NCBI GenBank assembly: GCA_017607445.1
Contig: JAEVHH010000004.1
Span: 5,704,001-5,768,000 of the forward strand
Source of the DNA: Histoplasma ohiense
Taxonomy: Eukaryota; Ascomycota; Eurotiomycetes; Onygenales; Ajellomycetaceae
Direction of reading: 5' to 3'
Length of the DNA stretch: 64,000 nucleotides
This document shows, one piece after another, positions 23,389-34,219 of this stretch (position 1 is its first letter; each line of letters opens with the position of its first letter). The translations under genes and the position numbers were made by a program. Under the pieces are notes generated by a model, which ran no database searches, was not told the DNA's origin, and was given only the letters and a program-made list of their open reading frames with translations.

Positions 23389-23596
23389 TTACAAATTGAT
23401 TCTTCTGTGTTTAAGATCTGAGTGTCTTGTTATTAGTTCTTACACTCAAGTGTATTGTTTACAGATTCAAATGTCTAGTCATTACAAGAGATCTTTTGTG
23501 AGTCTGAGTGTTCTTATTATTAGTTATATAGACTGTTGTGTCTAAATGTCTGAGACACAATTAATTATATTCTACAAAGAGATCTGAGTGTCTACA
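23389..23596 (+). repeat. A-family leader fragment
   Basis: It matches 7090-7330 with transitions and ends at CTACA, the left flank of Gypsy-F. Confidence 0.75.
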
Positions 23597-23910
23597 TATA
23601 ATAGACGCAACAGAGATATCTATATTAGAAAATAGCTATATGGCGATAGAAGAACACAGAACACGCCAGAATTAATAAGAATGAATATAGCACACAGTTT
23701 CATAGATGGCTGTAGAGTGTAGTGGTTGTCTATATAATACTCACTGATATCTAAAGATATTAGAAGATCAGTGATTAGCTTTGAATAATAGAGATTGCTA
23801 TCTTCTTAACATTCTACATACATACTTTACACTACTCTTATAATTATATCTACAACCATCTCTTACAATTCTAATCACTCTAAACTTTATTTGAGTGGTT
23901 CATTGTTACA
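23597..23910 (+). repeat. Gypsy-F 5' LTR (314 bp)
   Basis: TATAATAGACGC...TTGTTACA. It pairs with the inverted copy 30951-31264 (also 314 bp), which begins TGTAATAG on its own strand, so the initial TA here is a mutated TG. Confidence 0.88.
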
Positions 23911-23956
23911 CACATCTACAATAAAACATACAACATTAGTTAAAACACATAAGATG

Positions 23957-25170
23957 ATCTCAACACATATAAGATCTCTTGAAAATCAATCTGAATCCTC
24001 TACCATCTCTGATGATCACAATATGTGTTTGCAACAGTTGAACAATCAAATTCATAACTGAGAGCAGCAATTAGCTATTCTGCATGCACAACAACAACTC
24101 AATGAGTTGAAAGCACAGATTTATGAAGATACTCTCATTGAGTCTCAATTAACTCAGAATATCACCACAGAACCACCACAAAATCAATCTGCAAATAATA
24201 CAGACAATGATAATGAAACATCATCAAGATTAGAGATTAAAAACTATTATCAAGGAAAAAATATGTTAGAATTCAAGAACTATAAAGATTGCATATTGAC
24301 TCTCTTTACACATCACTGTCAATATTATTGAAAGAAAGAACACAAGATAAATGATGCTAAACTCTATCTTAATGCCCACATTAAGCAGAAATGATTGAAT
24401 TTTGTATCATTATATGAGAGATGTGAAGAAGCAACATCATTGACTTTTGATAATATACTATCACATCTGAAAATGCAAATTAACAATCCACAGAATCAGT
24501 GCTGATTGATGAATTAAAAATTTCAAGATGCAAAGCAACAAGAATAACAATTGATATAAAACTTCTCTAAATATCTTGAAGACTGAGAATACTACTTACC
24601 CTCATATAGTGAAGAACAAAGAATGGATAACTTGTGTAGTAAGATGTTGAAGATATTACACACTGAACTCAACTGTTGAAATCAAGAATCTCAGAACTAC
24701 AAAGAGTTACTTCAAACTCTACAGACTTTCAAAGAAAATATGTCAGAGCAACAGCATACTATTTGCAAAGAAAGATCTGTGATATTTATAGAGAATCAGC
24801 ATTGTTCTGATAAATCTAGCAATCATCAGAACAAGAGGAAATGAGAGGAATAAATAGATTCAACTGAACAAATCAAGAAAGATAAATATAACTGAATGAA
24901 GAAGTGTTCTCACTGTCATAAAAAGAGTCATATTACAAATGATTGTTGAATGTTACACTCTGAAAAGCACAATCAAGTCTGATAAGTAAAAAATCAACAA
25001 TCTCAATCATAGAAGCAGCTGCTGCATTGAGAATATGAACAACTAGACTGTGAGATAAACAGTTATTGATGATGAATATATAGATGCTGACAGAAGTGAG
25101 ATGGTTGATGATATGAACACTAGTGAATTCTGACATGAATGTGAACTTTGTGTTCCACATCTGAGCATCA
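23957..25170 (+). pseudogene. Gypsy-F gag
   Basis: From about 23957: a Gln-rich coiled stretch (QLAILHAQQQLNELKAQIYEDTLIESQL), then a capsid-like part (EFKNYKDCILTLFTHH), and a zinc knuckle CX2CX4HX4C at 24905-24946 (CSHCHKKSHITNDC). Stops are TGA. It is mirrored in the inverted copy at 29680-30890. Confidence 0.75.
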
Positions 25171-27949
25171 AAATATTTCTCAAAGACAGAAGGTAAATCA
25201 AAAGTAGTGGAAGCAGTTGATAATCATAAGATTAAATCATATAAACAACAAAGAGCTGCAATGAAGATTATTGATGATGAACATATTCTTCAAGAAGAAT
25301 TCCATCATTTTGAAGAGGCTGATATTAGTGAATATGATGTAATTTTGAGCATGCTGTGATTGGAAGCTGTGAACTCTGATATCAACTGAGTGTGAAGATA
25401 CTGAATCTATAGAAAAGCATCAAATATTAACCACATACATCTGAATACTGTCAAAGAATTCACAACACTAATTGATAATGACAATATTATATTCTCTGCC
25501 TTATCATTACAAGCTGTGAGTGCAGCAACTGAGTCAAATATCTCAGATGATTATAAAGATTATCTTGATGTATTCTGAGAAGATATATCTGATGCACAAC
25601 ATGCATCTCATGATCATGCTATAGATCTCAAATCTGGCAAGAAATCTTTATATCAATCAATATATAACTTATCATCTCAAAAACTCTCTGTCCTTCAAGA
25701 ATATATCAAAAAAATATTAGAGAAGAATTGAATACATTCATTCAAGAGCTCAGTCAGTGCATCAGTATTATTTACATCAAAGAAAAATGAAACCCTGCAT
25801 CTTTGTGTGGATTATCAAGAATTGAATGAAATAATGGTCAAGAATTGATATCCACTGCTCTTAATAAGTGAAATACTTGATAGATTAGCAGATGTCAAAA
25901 TATATATACAACTGAACCTTAGAGATGTATATCATAGAATTCACATACAAGCAGAGAATGAATGAAAAACAGCATTTTGAATATGATATGAATATTTTGA
26001 ATATCTAGTCTTATCTTTTGAGCTAATCAATGTCTCTGCAATCTTTCAATCTTATATCAACAAAGCCCTCAGCAATCTTTTAGATATATATTGCATGATT
26101 TATCTTGACAATATCATAATCTATTCAAACACATTTGATGAATATGTTGTCCATGTTAAGAACATACTGAAACAGTTAAGACATTGAAGACTATATGTCA
26201 AACTTAGTAAGTGTACATTCCACACAACAGAAATTGGATTTTTGAGTTTTGTGATTATCATACAGAGCATTACTGTCAAGAAACACCATGTCAACACAAT
26301 TCTAGATTGATCAGAATCATGAACTATAAATAAATTGCAAATATTTCTAGAATTTATCAATTTCTATTATTGATTCATATACAAGTTCTTAATAATAACA
26401 GCACCTCTGATCAAATTGTTAAAAGATTATAAAATAAAAAGAAGAAAGAATAATACATCTGTTCAGTTAGATGAAAATTGCAAGCATATAATTTTGCAAT
26501 TAAAAGAATGCTTTACAAAAGCACTGTTGTTGATTCACTTTGATGTGCAGCAAAAACTTCATATAGAAACAGACAGATCTGATGTTGCAATCACTGCAGT
26601 AATATCACAATTAATAAATGATGATCACTGATACTCAATTGCATTTTGGTCTAGAAAGCTCACAGAAACAGAAAGACATTATCAAATATATGATTTAGAA
26701 ATATTACTGATTGTGAAAGCTTTCAGACAATGATGTCACTATCTATATAATAGCAGACACTCAATAACTATTTTATCTGATCATATCAATCTTCAATGTT
26801 TCATAATAATGAAGCAGCTAAATGAGCATCAGATTTGTTGAATGAAAATGCTCTCAGTATTCAATTTTGAAATAGAGCATCATTCTGAAAAAAATAATTC
26901 TGTAGATACATCAAATTGTTGTTTAGATTTTATAAAATATACAGCTCTCTTGATAAGACTCTCTACTCTGCAAGAGAAGCTGTGTAAGAGAATCTTTAAG
27001 TCATTAAAGACAAAAGAAAATATAAAATTAGATCAATGTGTCAAGATGATGCAAAAAGATCTGCAAGCTAATAAAAATTATTGAATGAAGAAGTTTATAA
27101 TTGTCAATGACAACAATCTCTGCAGAATAAAGAACATATCTATAAATAAGAATAAAATCACAGACATTACAGAATTAGATCTAGAAACTCTGATGTTATG
27201 AATTCTAATCATCAAAATATTTGAATCTGAGACAGTCTATTACAAAAAAATAGTCAAATCTATCATCAAACTTTTACTGCAGATTCAGAATAGAGATGTC
27301 AGTATATCTGAACTTCACAGAAAACTAGAGATGAATAATACTAGTATAGATAATTATTCAATCTGAGCAGTAGATAAAAATGATCTACTCAGAAAAAATG
27401 ATAAAATCTATATACTGCAAGACAAAGTCATAAAATATGAAATAATGAAAATGAATCATGATGATTCTCAAGATGATCATTTTGAATATAACAAAATCAT
27501 CAAAATGATCAAACACAAATACTTGTGACATGATATGAGCAATAAGATTGCAGAATATGTGAGAACTTGTGATGTTTGTTAATATATCAAGATACTACAG
27601 CACAAGCTGTACAGGTTGCTACAATCACATTCAGTGTCAGATAAGAAATGACATACAATTAGCATAGACTTTATTGAAAATCTGCTAGATAATAAAAAGA
27701 AAAGTCAAATCTATAATGCTATTGTTGTATTTGTTGATTTATTCATCAAATAAGTCATAATTGTGTTCACATCTTCAGAGCTAGATGCAGAAGAACTTGT
27801 GGACATTATTGTATGAAGAATTGCAAAGAACTTTGATCTATCTGTGAACATTATTAATGACTGAGATTCATTAATAAATAGCAAGTTTTGGTTGACATTA
27901 TGTTACCTGCTTCATATTCAACAAAAATTATCAACAGCATTCCACCTGC

Positions 27950-28801
27950 TTGTTTGTTTGTTTGTTTGTATTGGTTTAACATCCCGGAGAAAGCACGGGC
28001 AGCGCCTGTGTTTCAGAAGCCTCCCGAAGGGCATGGAGATGTGCTATGCTGGAGAAATCTCTATATACACAGTAATGATAGACACAGGATTCAGATAGCA
28101 ACTCTTGAGAAGACTCAGTCTATATAGACTGTTCATCCACTTCTGGCCCAATGTATGGCCATTCATGGTAAAGAAAATCAAAGCACACAAGTGCTACGGC
28201 AGGGTGATTGCTCAGAGTGAGCAGTAGTAGGATGATTGCTCACAGAGAGCAGAGGCAGGGTGGAGGCAGAGTGGAGGCAGGGCAATTGCTCACAGGGAGC
28301 AGCGGCAGGGTGATTGCTCACAGGGAGCAGCGGCAGGGCGATTGCTTGTAGGGAGCAGTGGCAGGGTGATTGCTCGCAGGGAGCAGCGGCAGGGCGATTG
28401 CTTGTAGCGAGCTGTGACAGGGCGATTGCTCACAGAGAGCAGAGGCAGAGCGGAGGCAGGGTGGAGGCAGAGTGGTTGCTCGCAGAGAGCAGCGGCAGGG
28501 CGATTGCTCGTAGCGAGCAGTGGCAGGGTGATTGCTCGCAGGGAGCAGCAGCAGGGTGATTGCTCGCAGGGAGCAGTGGCAGGGCGATTGCTCGTAGGGA
28601 GCAGCGGCAGGGTGATTGCTCGTAGCGAGCTGTGGCAGGGTGATTGCTCACAGAGAGCAAAGATCAAGGCCTGAAGGCCAATGAATGCTGAGTTCACTAA
28701 GAATCAGGCACTCATAACAACTGCTCTGCTCTTGGCCATCATCACTAGATGATGTTACCAGGCTGCACCATGAGGAGGTGGCAGAGTCGGACTTCGCAGC
28801 C
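27950..28801 (-). mobile_element. 852-bp retroposon-like insert with (CAAA)n tail and minisatellite
   Basis: The 15-bp sequence CAGCATTCCACCTGC stands on both sides (27935-27949 and 28802-28816), as expected for a target-primed insertion. Read on the minus strand, the insert ends in GATGTTAAACCAATA followed by CAAA repeats, a tail type seen in LINE-mobilised retroposons. Its start (28801 leftward) includes GTCCGACTC, loosely like a tRNA T-arm/B-box. Unlike the DNA around it, it is rich in CpG. No convincing protein is encoded. The long open frames over 28290-28697 come from the repeat structure. Confidence 0.65.
28196..28668. repeat. 28-bp GC-rich minisatellite
   Basis: Units like GGGAGCAGCGGCAGGGTGAT plus TGCTCGCA repeat about 14-15 times, with two interruptions made of GGAGGCAGGGT/GGAGGCAGAGT pieces (28255-28285 and 28448-28475). 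Changes between units are single substitutions. Confidence 0.9.
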
Positions 28802-29365
28802 CAGCATTCCACCTGCAAACCGACGGCCAGACAGAACAATTGAACCAGATGATTGAACATTATCTTCACATATATTGCAGCTACCAACAAGATAATTGGA
28901 TAGAATGAATTCCTCTGATGCAATGAGCATACAACAATGTCTTTCATGCATTGACAAAAATGACATCATCTGAAGCAATGATCAGCTGACCAACTGAACT
29001 TTGCATAGATGTGAAACCCCCAAGCATGGATGTGTCAAAATTGATGATGAAACAAGTGAAACAGATGAAGCAAGCAGAGAATAAGATCTGAAAATGTCTG
29101 AAAGCTGTCAAAGCAGCTGAGAAAAAGTATTATAATCAGCATTATATATCAAAAAGCTTTAAGATAGAGAACTGAGTAATGCTGTGTGCAAAAAATATAT
29201 TCATCTTACAACTCTCATTCAAACTAGATCATTAATTTTTGAGTCTCTTTCAAATAATTGATATCTGCAGTACACAGATGTACAAACTGAAATTTATATT
29301 ATAATATAAAAAAATTCATTCTGTATTTCATATTTTCCTTCTCAAATCATATCACACACACAATC

Positions 29366-31264
29366 ATCAATTAGTGTTGCAAATTCTTTGACAGTATTCA
29401 GATGTATGTGGTTAATATTTGATGCTTTTCTATAGATTCAGCATCTTTGCACTCAATTGATATCAGAGTTTGCAGCTTTCAATCACAGTATGCTCAAAAT
29501 TACATCATATCTGCTAATGTCAGCTTTTTTGAAATGGTGGAATTCTTCTTGAAGAATATGTTCATTATTGATAATCTTTATTACAGCTCTTTGTTGTTTA
29601 TACAACTTAATTTTATAATTATCAACTGCTTCCACTACTTTTGATTTATCTTCTGTCTTTGAGAAATATTTTGATGCTCAGATGTGAGATATAAAGTTTG
29701 TATCTATATCAGAATTCACTAGCATCCACATCATTGATCATTTTGCTTCTGTCAGCATTCATATATTCATTGTCAATAACTATTTATTTTACAGTTTAGT
29801 TGTTCATATTCTCAATGCAGCAGCTGCTTCTACAATTGAAATTGTTGATTTTTTACTTATTGAACTTGATTGTGCTTTTCAGAGTGTAACATTCAATAAT
29901 CATTTGCAATATAATTCTTTTTATGACAGTGAGAACACTTTTTCATTCAGTTATATTTATCTTTCTTGATTTGTTCAGTTGAATCTGTTTGTTTCTCTCA
30001 TTTCCTCTTGTTCTGACAGTTGCTAGATTTATCAGAATGATACTGATTCTCTATGAATATTACAGATTTTTCTTTGTGAATAGTATGTTGTTGCTCTGAT
30101 ATATTTTTCTTGAGAGTCTGTAGAGTTTGAAGCAACTCTTTGTAGTTTTGAAGCTCTTGATTTCAATGATTGAATTCAGTGTGTAGTATTTTCAATATTT
30201 TACTATACAAGTTATTCATTCTTTGTTCTTTACTATATGAGGGTAAGTAGTATTCTCAGTCTTTGAGATATTTAAAGAAATTGTGTATTGATTGTCATTC
30301 TTATTGCTTTGTATTTTGAAACTTTTGACTTGTCAATCAGTGCTGATTCTGTGGATTGTTAATTTGCATTTCTAGATGTGATAGTATATTATCAAAAGTC
30401 AACAGTGTTGCTTCTTCATATTTTTTATATGATGATACAAAATTCAATCATTTCTGCTTAATATGAGTATTAAGATAGAGTTTAGCATCATTTATTTTGT
30501 GTTCTTTCTTTTGATAATACTGATGATGATATATAAAGAGAGTCAATATGTGATCTTTATAGTTCTTGAATTCTAATATATTTTTTTCTTGATAATAGTT
30601 CTTAATCTCTAATCTTAATGATGTTTCATTATCATCATCTGTATTATTTGTAGATTGATTTTATGATGGTTCTGTGATGATATTCTGAATTAATTGAGAC
30701 TTGATAAGAGTATCTTCACAAATCTGTGCTTTCAACTTGTTGAGTTGCTGTTGTGCATGCAGAATAGCTAATTGCTGCTTTCATTCACAGATTTGATTGT
30801 TCAACTGTTGCAAACACACATTGTGATCATTGAAGGCAGTAGAGGATTCAGATTGATTTTCAAGAGATCTTGTGTATGTCAAGATCATCTTGTATGTTTT
30901 AACTAATGTTGTGTGTTTTAACTAACATTGCATGCTTTATTGTAGATATGTGTAACAATGAATCACTTAAATAAAGTTTAGAGTGATTAGAATTGTAAGA
31001 GATGGTTCTAGATGTAATTATAAGAGTAGTGTGAAGTATGTATATAAAATATTAAGAAGGTAGCAATCTCTATTATTCAAAGCTAATTGCTGATCTTCTA
31101 ATATCTATGAATATCAGTAAGCATTATATAGACAATCACCATGCTCTACAGCTGTCTATGATGCTGTGCATTATATTCATCCTCATTAATTCTGGTGTGT
31201 TCTGTGTTCTTCTATTGCCATATAGCTATTTTCTAATATAGATATCTCCATTGCATCTATTACA
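29366..31264 (-). mobile_element. Inverted, 3'-truncated second copy of Gypsy-F
   Basis: Reverse complement of 23597-25480: LTR at 31264-30951, then gag with the CSHCHKKS-type knuckle near 29930 and part of the protease. It ends at about 29366, where it meets Gypsy-F. The flank beyond its LTR (CATAT) does not match the left flank of Gypsy-F (CTACA). The plus-strand frame 29447-29644 is a shadow. Confidence 0.82.
30951..31264 (-). repeat. LTR of the inverted Gypsy-F copy (314 bp)
   Basis: Begins TGTAATAGATGC on the minus strand and ends TTGTTACA. It aligns over its whole length with 23597-23910. Confidence 0.88.
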
Positions 31265-31284
31265 CATATAATCAGTCTATTCAT

Positions 31285-31776
31285 TAGCAATTAACTTACA
31301 CAATCAACTTCTATCACTGTAATTTTATGTAATTCTCAATGTTCTTTCACTCTGTGTTTTGTATTTATATAGTTTTTAATGATTCTTCTGTGTAGCTTTT
31401 AACATTCTTTTACTCTGTGTTTTATACTTGTATAGTCTCTAATAATTTTTTTATATAGCTCTTAACATTCTTCTACTCTGTGTTATACACTCATATAGTC
31501 TCTAACAATTCTTCTGTATAGCTTTCAATGATTCTTTTATTTTATATTTCATACTTATATAGTTTCTAACAATTTTTCTGTGTAGTTTTTAACATTCTTT
31601 CACTCTGTGCTTTACTGTGAAGTAGTTTCTGATATTATTTTATTTCAAACTTTCTTTTATAAAAATTCTCTTTGTACAATCTTTTCTTCTAATTTCTTTT
31701 CTCTTTCTTTTTTTAATCAATTTGTAATCTGTAATTAGAATAGTATCAAATTATTAATTGAAGTACATCTGTTACA
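31285..31776 (+). repeat. A-family LTR, 5'-truncated
   Basis: It picks up the LTR at 'ttagcaattaacttacacaatcaac' and runs to the terminal CTGTTACA. The first 20-30 bp are missing or unrecognisable. Confidence 0.75.
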
Positions 31777-32351
31777 CAGTCAATTATATCTCAGACATTT
31801 AGACACAACAGTCTATATAACTAATAATAAGAACATTCAGACTTATGAAAAATCTTTTATAATAACTAAACACTCATATCTGTAAACAATATACTCAGAT
31901 ATAAGAACTAATAATAAAACACTCAGATTTTAACCATATATAATATAATGAGTGTACTTCAATTAACAATTTGATACTATTTTAATTACAGATTATGAAT
32001 TGATTAAAAAAAGAAAGAGAAAAGAAATCAGAAGAAAAGATTGTACAAAAAGAATTCTTATAGAGAAAAGTTTGAAATAAAAGAATATCAGAAGTCACTT
32101 TATAGTGAAATACAGAGTGAAAGAGCATTAAAAGCTACACAGAAGAATTATTAGAAACTATATAAATGCAGAGTATGAAATGAGAGAATCATTGAAAGCT
32201 ACACAGAAGAATTATTAGAGACTATATAAGTGCAGAGCATGAAGTGAAAGAACATTGAGAGTTATACAAAGTCACAATGATCAGAAATGAGTGGGTGCAG
32301 AAGAGAAGTTGATTGTGTAAATTAATTATTAACAGATTCTAACTCATCACA
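31777..32351 (-). repeat. A-family leader and LTR in reverse orientation
   Basis: 31777-31943 matches the leader in reverse. 31944-32351 is an LTR (TATAATGAG...CTCATCACA) shortened to 408 bp. Together with 31285-31776 it leaves two LTRs head to head with almost nothing between them. Confidence 0.75.
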
Positions 32352-32810
32352 ATGTGTGACAGTATAGAATAGTGTAGAATAGCATTCATAGTGAAGATAG
32401 TTAACTAATATTGATTAAAAAGAAGCTCACAAAAACACATTCTTTTTGAATGAAGTTCAGAGTCAGTTCAAAAAGAACACATTTTTGTGAGCTTCTTTCT
32501 CCATCATATAGAAGATTGTCAGTGAAGATCAGCATGGAAAATAATCAGCAGCAGAATGATGAGATGAACAAGCAGATTCTATAAATCACAATTCAACAGT
32601 ATATCAGTTCTCATCAACAATTGCTTGTCAAAATAGCTATGAATCTGATGATGAGAATCTCTTTGATGTTACAGAAAAGAGTATTATATAAAAGATCTCT
32701 CATCAGTGCTCTGTATACTGCTCAGCTGCTGAATCCAAATACTCATCCTTAATTGTATTAATAAAATATAGACAAAATCAACCATGAATTTGAGAGAATA
32801 TGATCTCAAC
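32352..32810. other. AT-rich stretch with an imperfect hairpin and a broken small frame
   Basis: An imperfect inverted repeat at about 32421-32492 (AGAAGCTCACAAAAACACA with TTTTTGTGAGCTTCTTT) could form a hairpin. From 32532 a Gln/Met-rich frame starts MENNQQQNDEMNKQIL but stops at TGA/TAA. It may be a mutated host or transposon gene. No family recognised. Confidence 0.4.
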
Positions 32811-32940
32811 GCGTCCGCATTGAATGTGGAATTAAAAAGCAAGCATGGAGTGATCAACGCCGGCTTGCTACTAATTAATTGGTAAATATGCTATTTTTAA
32901 TGGGATCCACTATTGCGTTCAAAAAGTACGGACGCATCGA
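32808..32940. repeat. Possible short MITE with GCGTCCG ends
   Basis: The left end reads CGCGTCCGCATTGAATG. The right end, reversed, reads TGCGTCCGTACTTTTTGAA. Both have ATTAAAAA further in. Identity is partial and no clear target duplication is seen. Confidence 0.25.
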
Positions 32941-32950
32941 ACAGGCTCTA

Positions 32951-33010
32951 AGAACAGCTGCCAAGCCAAAATGTATTCTTGTAAATACATTTTGGCTTGG
33001 CAGCTGTTCT
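32951..33010. repeat. Perfect 60-bp hairpin
   Basis: Two perfectly complementary 27-bp arms (32951-32977 and 32984-33010, starting AGAACAGCTGCC) are separated by the 6-base loop CTTGTA. CTA stands on both sides (32948-32950, 33011-33013). It may be two transposon ends joined after loss of the middle, or a microRNA-like foldback. No mutation has broken the pairing. Confidence 0.85.
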
Positions 33011-34219
33011 CTACCCATCCACACCATCTGTTATTTCTAGAGATTCGAAGCTGTTTGTGAGAGCACTGATGCAGTGAGAAAGATGTCATCTTCTTTTACA
33101 GAGTGCACTTCTATTCATTTTATCTTCATCTCTGAGGAACACTTTGCTTGTGTTCAGACTAGTGTATCATCCTCTCTCCCTTCTGATGCTCACCAGCCTG
33201 CTTGAAGAACATACTTTGATCTCAGTGATGTTGAATGTGAATCATGGCATGCAAAAGCATTCTGTCTTTCTACTGCTGAGACAGCCATCAGCTCTCTGGA
33301 GTGATCAAGGCAATTTGGATTGAATGCAGATTAACAAGAGAAGAGCTGTGAAATAAATTTGTATTTACTAGCTTTCATTTACCCCCATCAAGATGTCATA
33401 CAGGCCATCACCTTCCACTTGTCAACTGCAGAAGGAACCAAGGAAGGTCATCGCCACTAATATTGTAGCTTCAGCCAGCATGGCCACAAAGCCTGTGTGG
33501 TCTAAGAAGTATATCTCTGTTCCCATTATTAACCCAAATTTGAAGGGTATTTCTGGGGCTTATCCACTTGGTGTCCTAGGGAATGGGTAATTGGGACTCC
33601 CTTTTGCTCAATATTTCTATCTTCGCGGAGCATAACATGCACGGACAACCTTAATGGCTATAGTGGGAGGATGTATACATACTTTCTATGGAGGCTACAT
33701 TGATAGCCGCCCTTTGTTATCAGCTTGGATTTCTCGAGTGGCCTACTTTAATCTATGAAACTCGTATCAAGGGTCCCGATGAGTGACGCGTCTGCCCGAT
33801 TTACAAGCAGTTACATGGATACAAATTATTTTCAGGGTGTATAAATGCCTACCTGGGTATGTTAGATAGGCTTAAACATAAATTCTGTATATAAATTGAT
33901 ATAGCGCAGTTATATTTCCTTGTCCACATAAATACCCTATTGCCCGGGTATAGGTTACACAATTCATGGTAATTTCATTGGCTAAGAGACTGCATTTGCC
34001 TTTGCATATTGAGCTGCATAACTGATTCATGGGTCGTCACACATGCGTGTCTGCATAGTATGTCTCGTCAATATTTCAACATCACCTTGCCCCTCCATCC
34101 TCCGCCTGAACCCCTCAACCCCCAATTCCCCCACCACCAACGCTTTTGACTCCCCCCAGCTGACCACTTGTGCTTTCTATTCCTCACTCAACACAGCTCC
34201 TTGATTTATCAAGCTCATC
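33011..34219. other. Transition zone without a supported gene
   Basis: CpG and GC rise along this stretch. A plus frame at 33393-33590 (MSYRPSPSTCQLQKEPRKVIATN...) has an ATG and ordinary codon use but no recognised domain and no clear continuation. It may be a gene fragment. The rest is noncoding, and the last 100 bp are pyrimidine-rich, as in a fungal promoter. Confidence 0.35.

Larger units (their letters stand above)
25171..29250 (+). pseudogene. Gypsy-F pol, with an insertion in integrase
   Basis: RT: LHLCVDYQELNEI, LNLRDVYHRIHI, and the active site MIYLDNIIIYSN near 26097-26132, with the second Asp changed to Asn. RNase H: HIETDRSDVAITAVISQL (26560-26620) and YDLEILLIVKAFRQ. Integrase: HHDDSQDDHFEYNKI, CDVCQ, IDFIENLL (27660-27690) and AFHL at 27937. 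The insertion follows, and the core resumes with FHLQTDGQTEQLNQMIEHYL from 28807. The tail reaches about 29250. Not functional. Confidence 0.8.
23597..29365 (+). mobile_element. Gypsy-F, LTR retrotransposon lacking its 3' LTR
   Basis: One LTR (23597-23910), gag with a zinc knuckle, protease, RT, RNase H and integrase in Gypsy order. Integrase is interrupted by an 852-bp insert (27950-28801). No second LTR is found before the sequence turns into an inverted copy of the element's own 5' part at about 29366. The family is distinct from A and B in LTR and protein sequence. Frames are broken by TGA. Confidence 0.85.

Noticed and set aside
28196..28668. 28-bp regular repeats as a CRISPR array
   Set aside because: The units are head-to-tail without spacers and the organism is a fungus. 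It is a minisatellite.
28290..28697. 135-codon minus frame and its plus-strand counterparts as a repeat protein gene
   Set aside because: The tandem repeat leaves several frames on both strands open at once. Unit changes do not favour any frame.
1..33000. A Starship-type giant mobile element with a captain recombinase
   Set aside because: No tyrosine recombinase or cargo genes are seen. The block is explained by nested LTR elements and a mariner.
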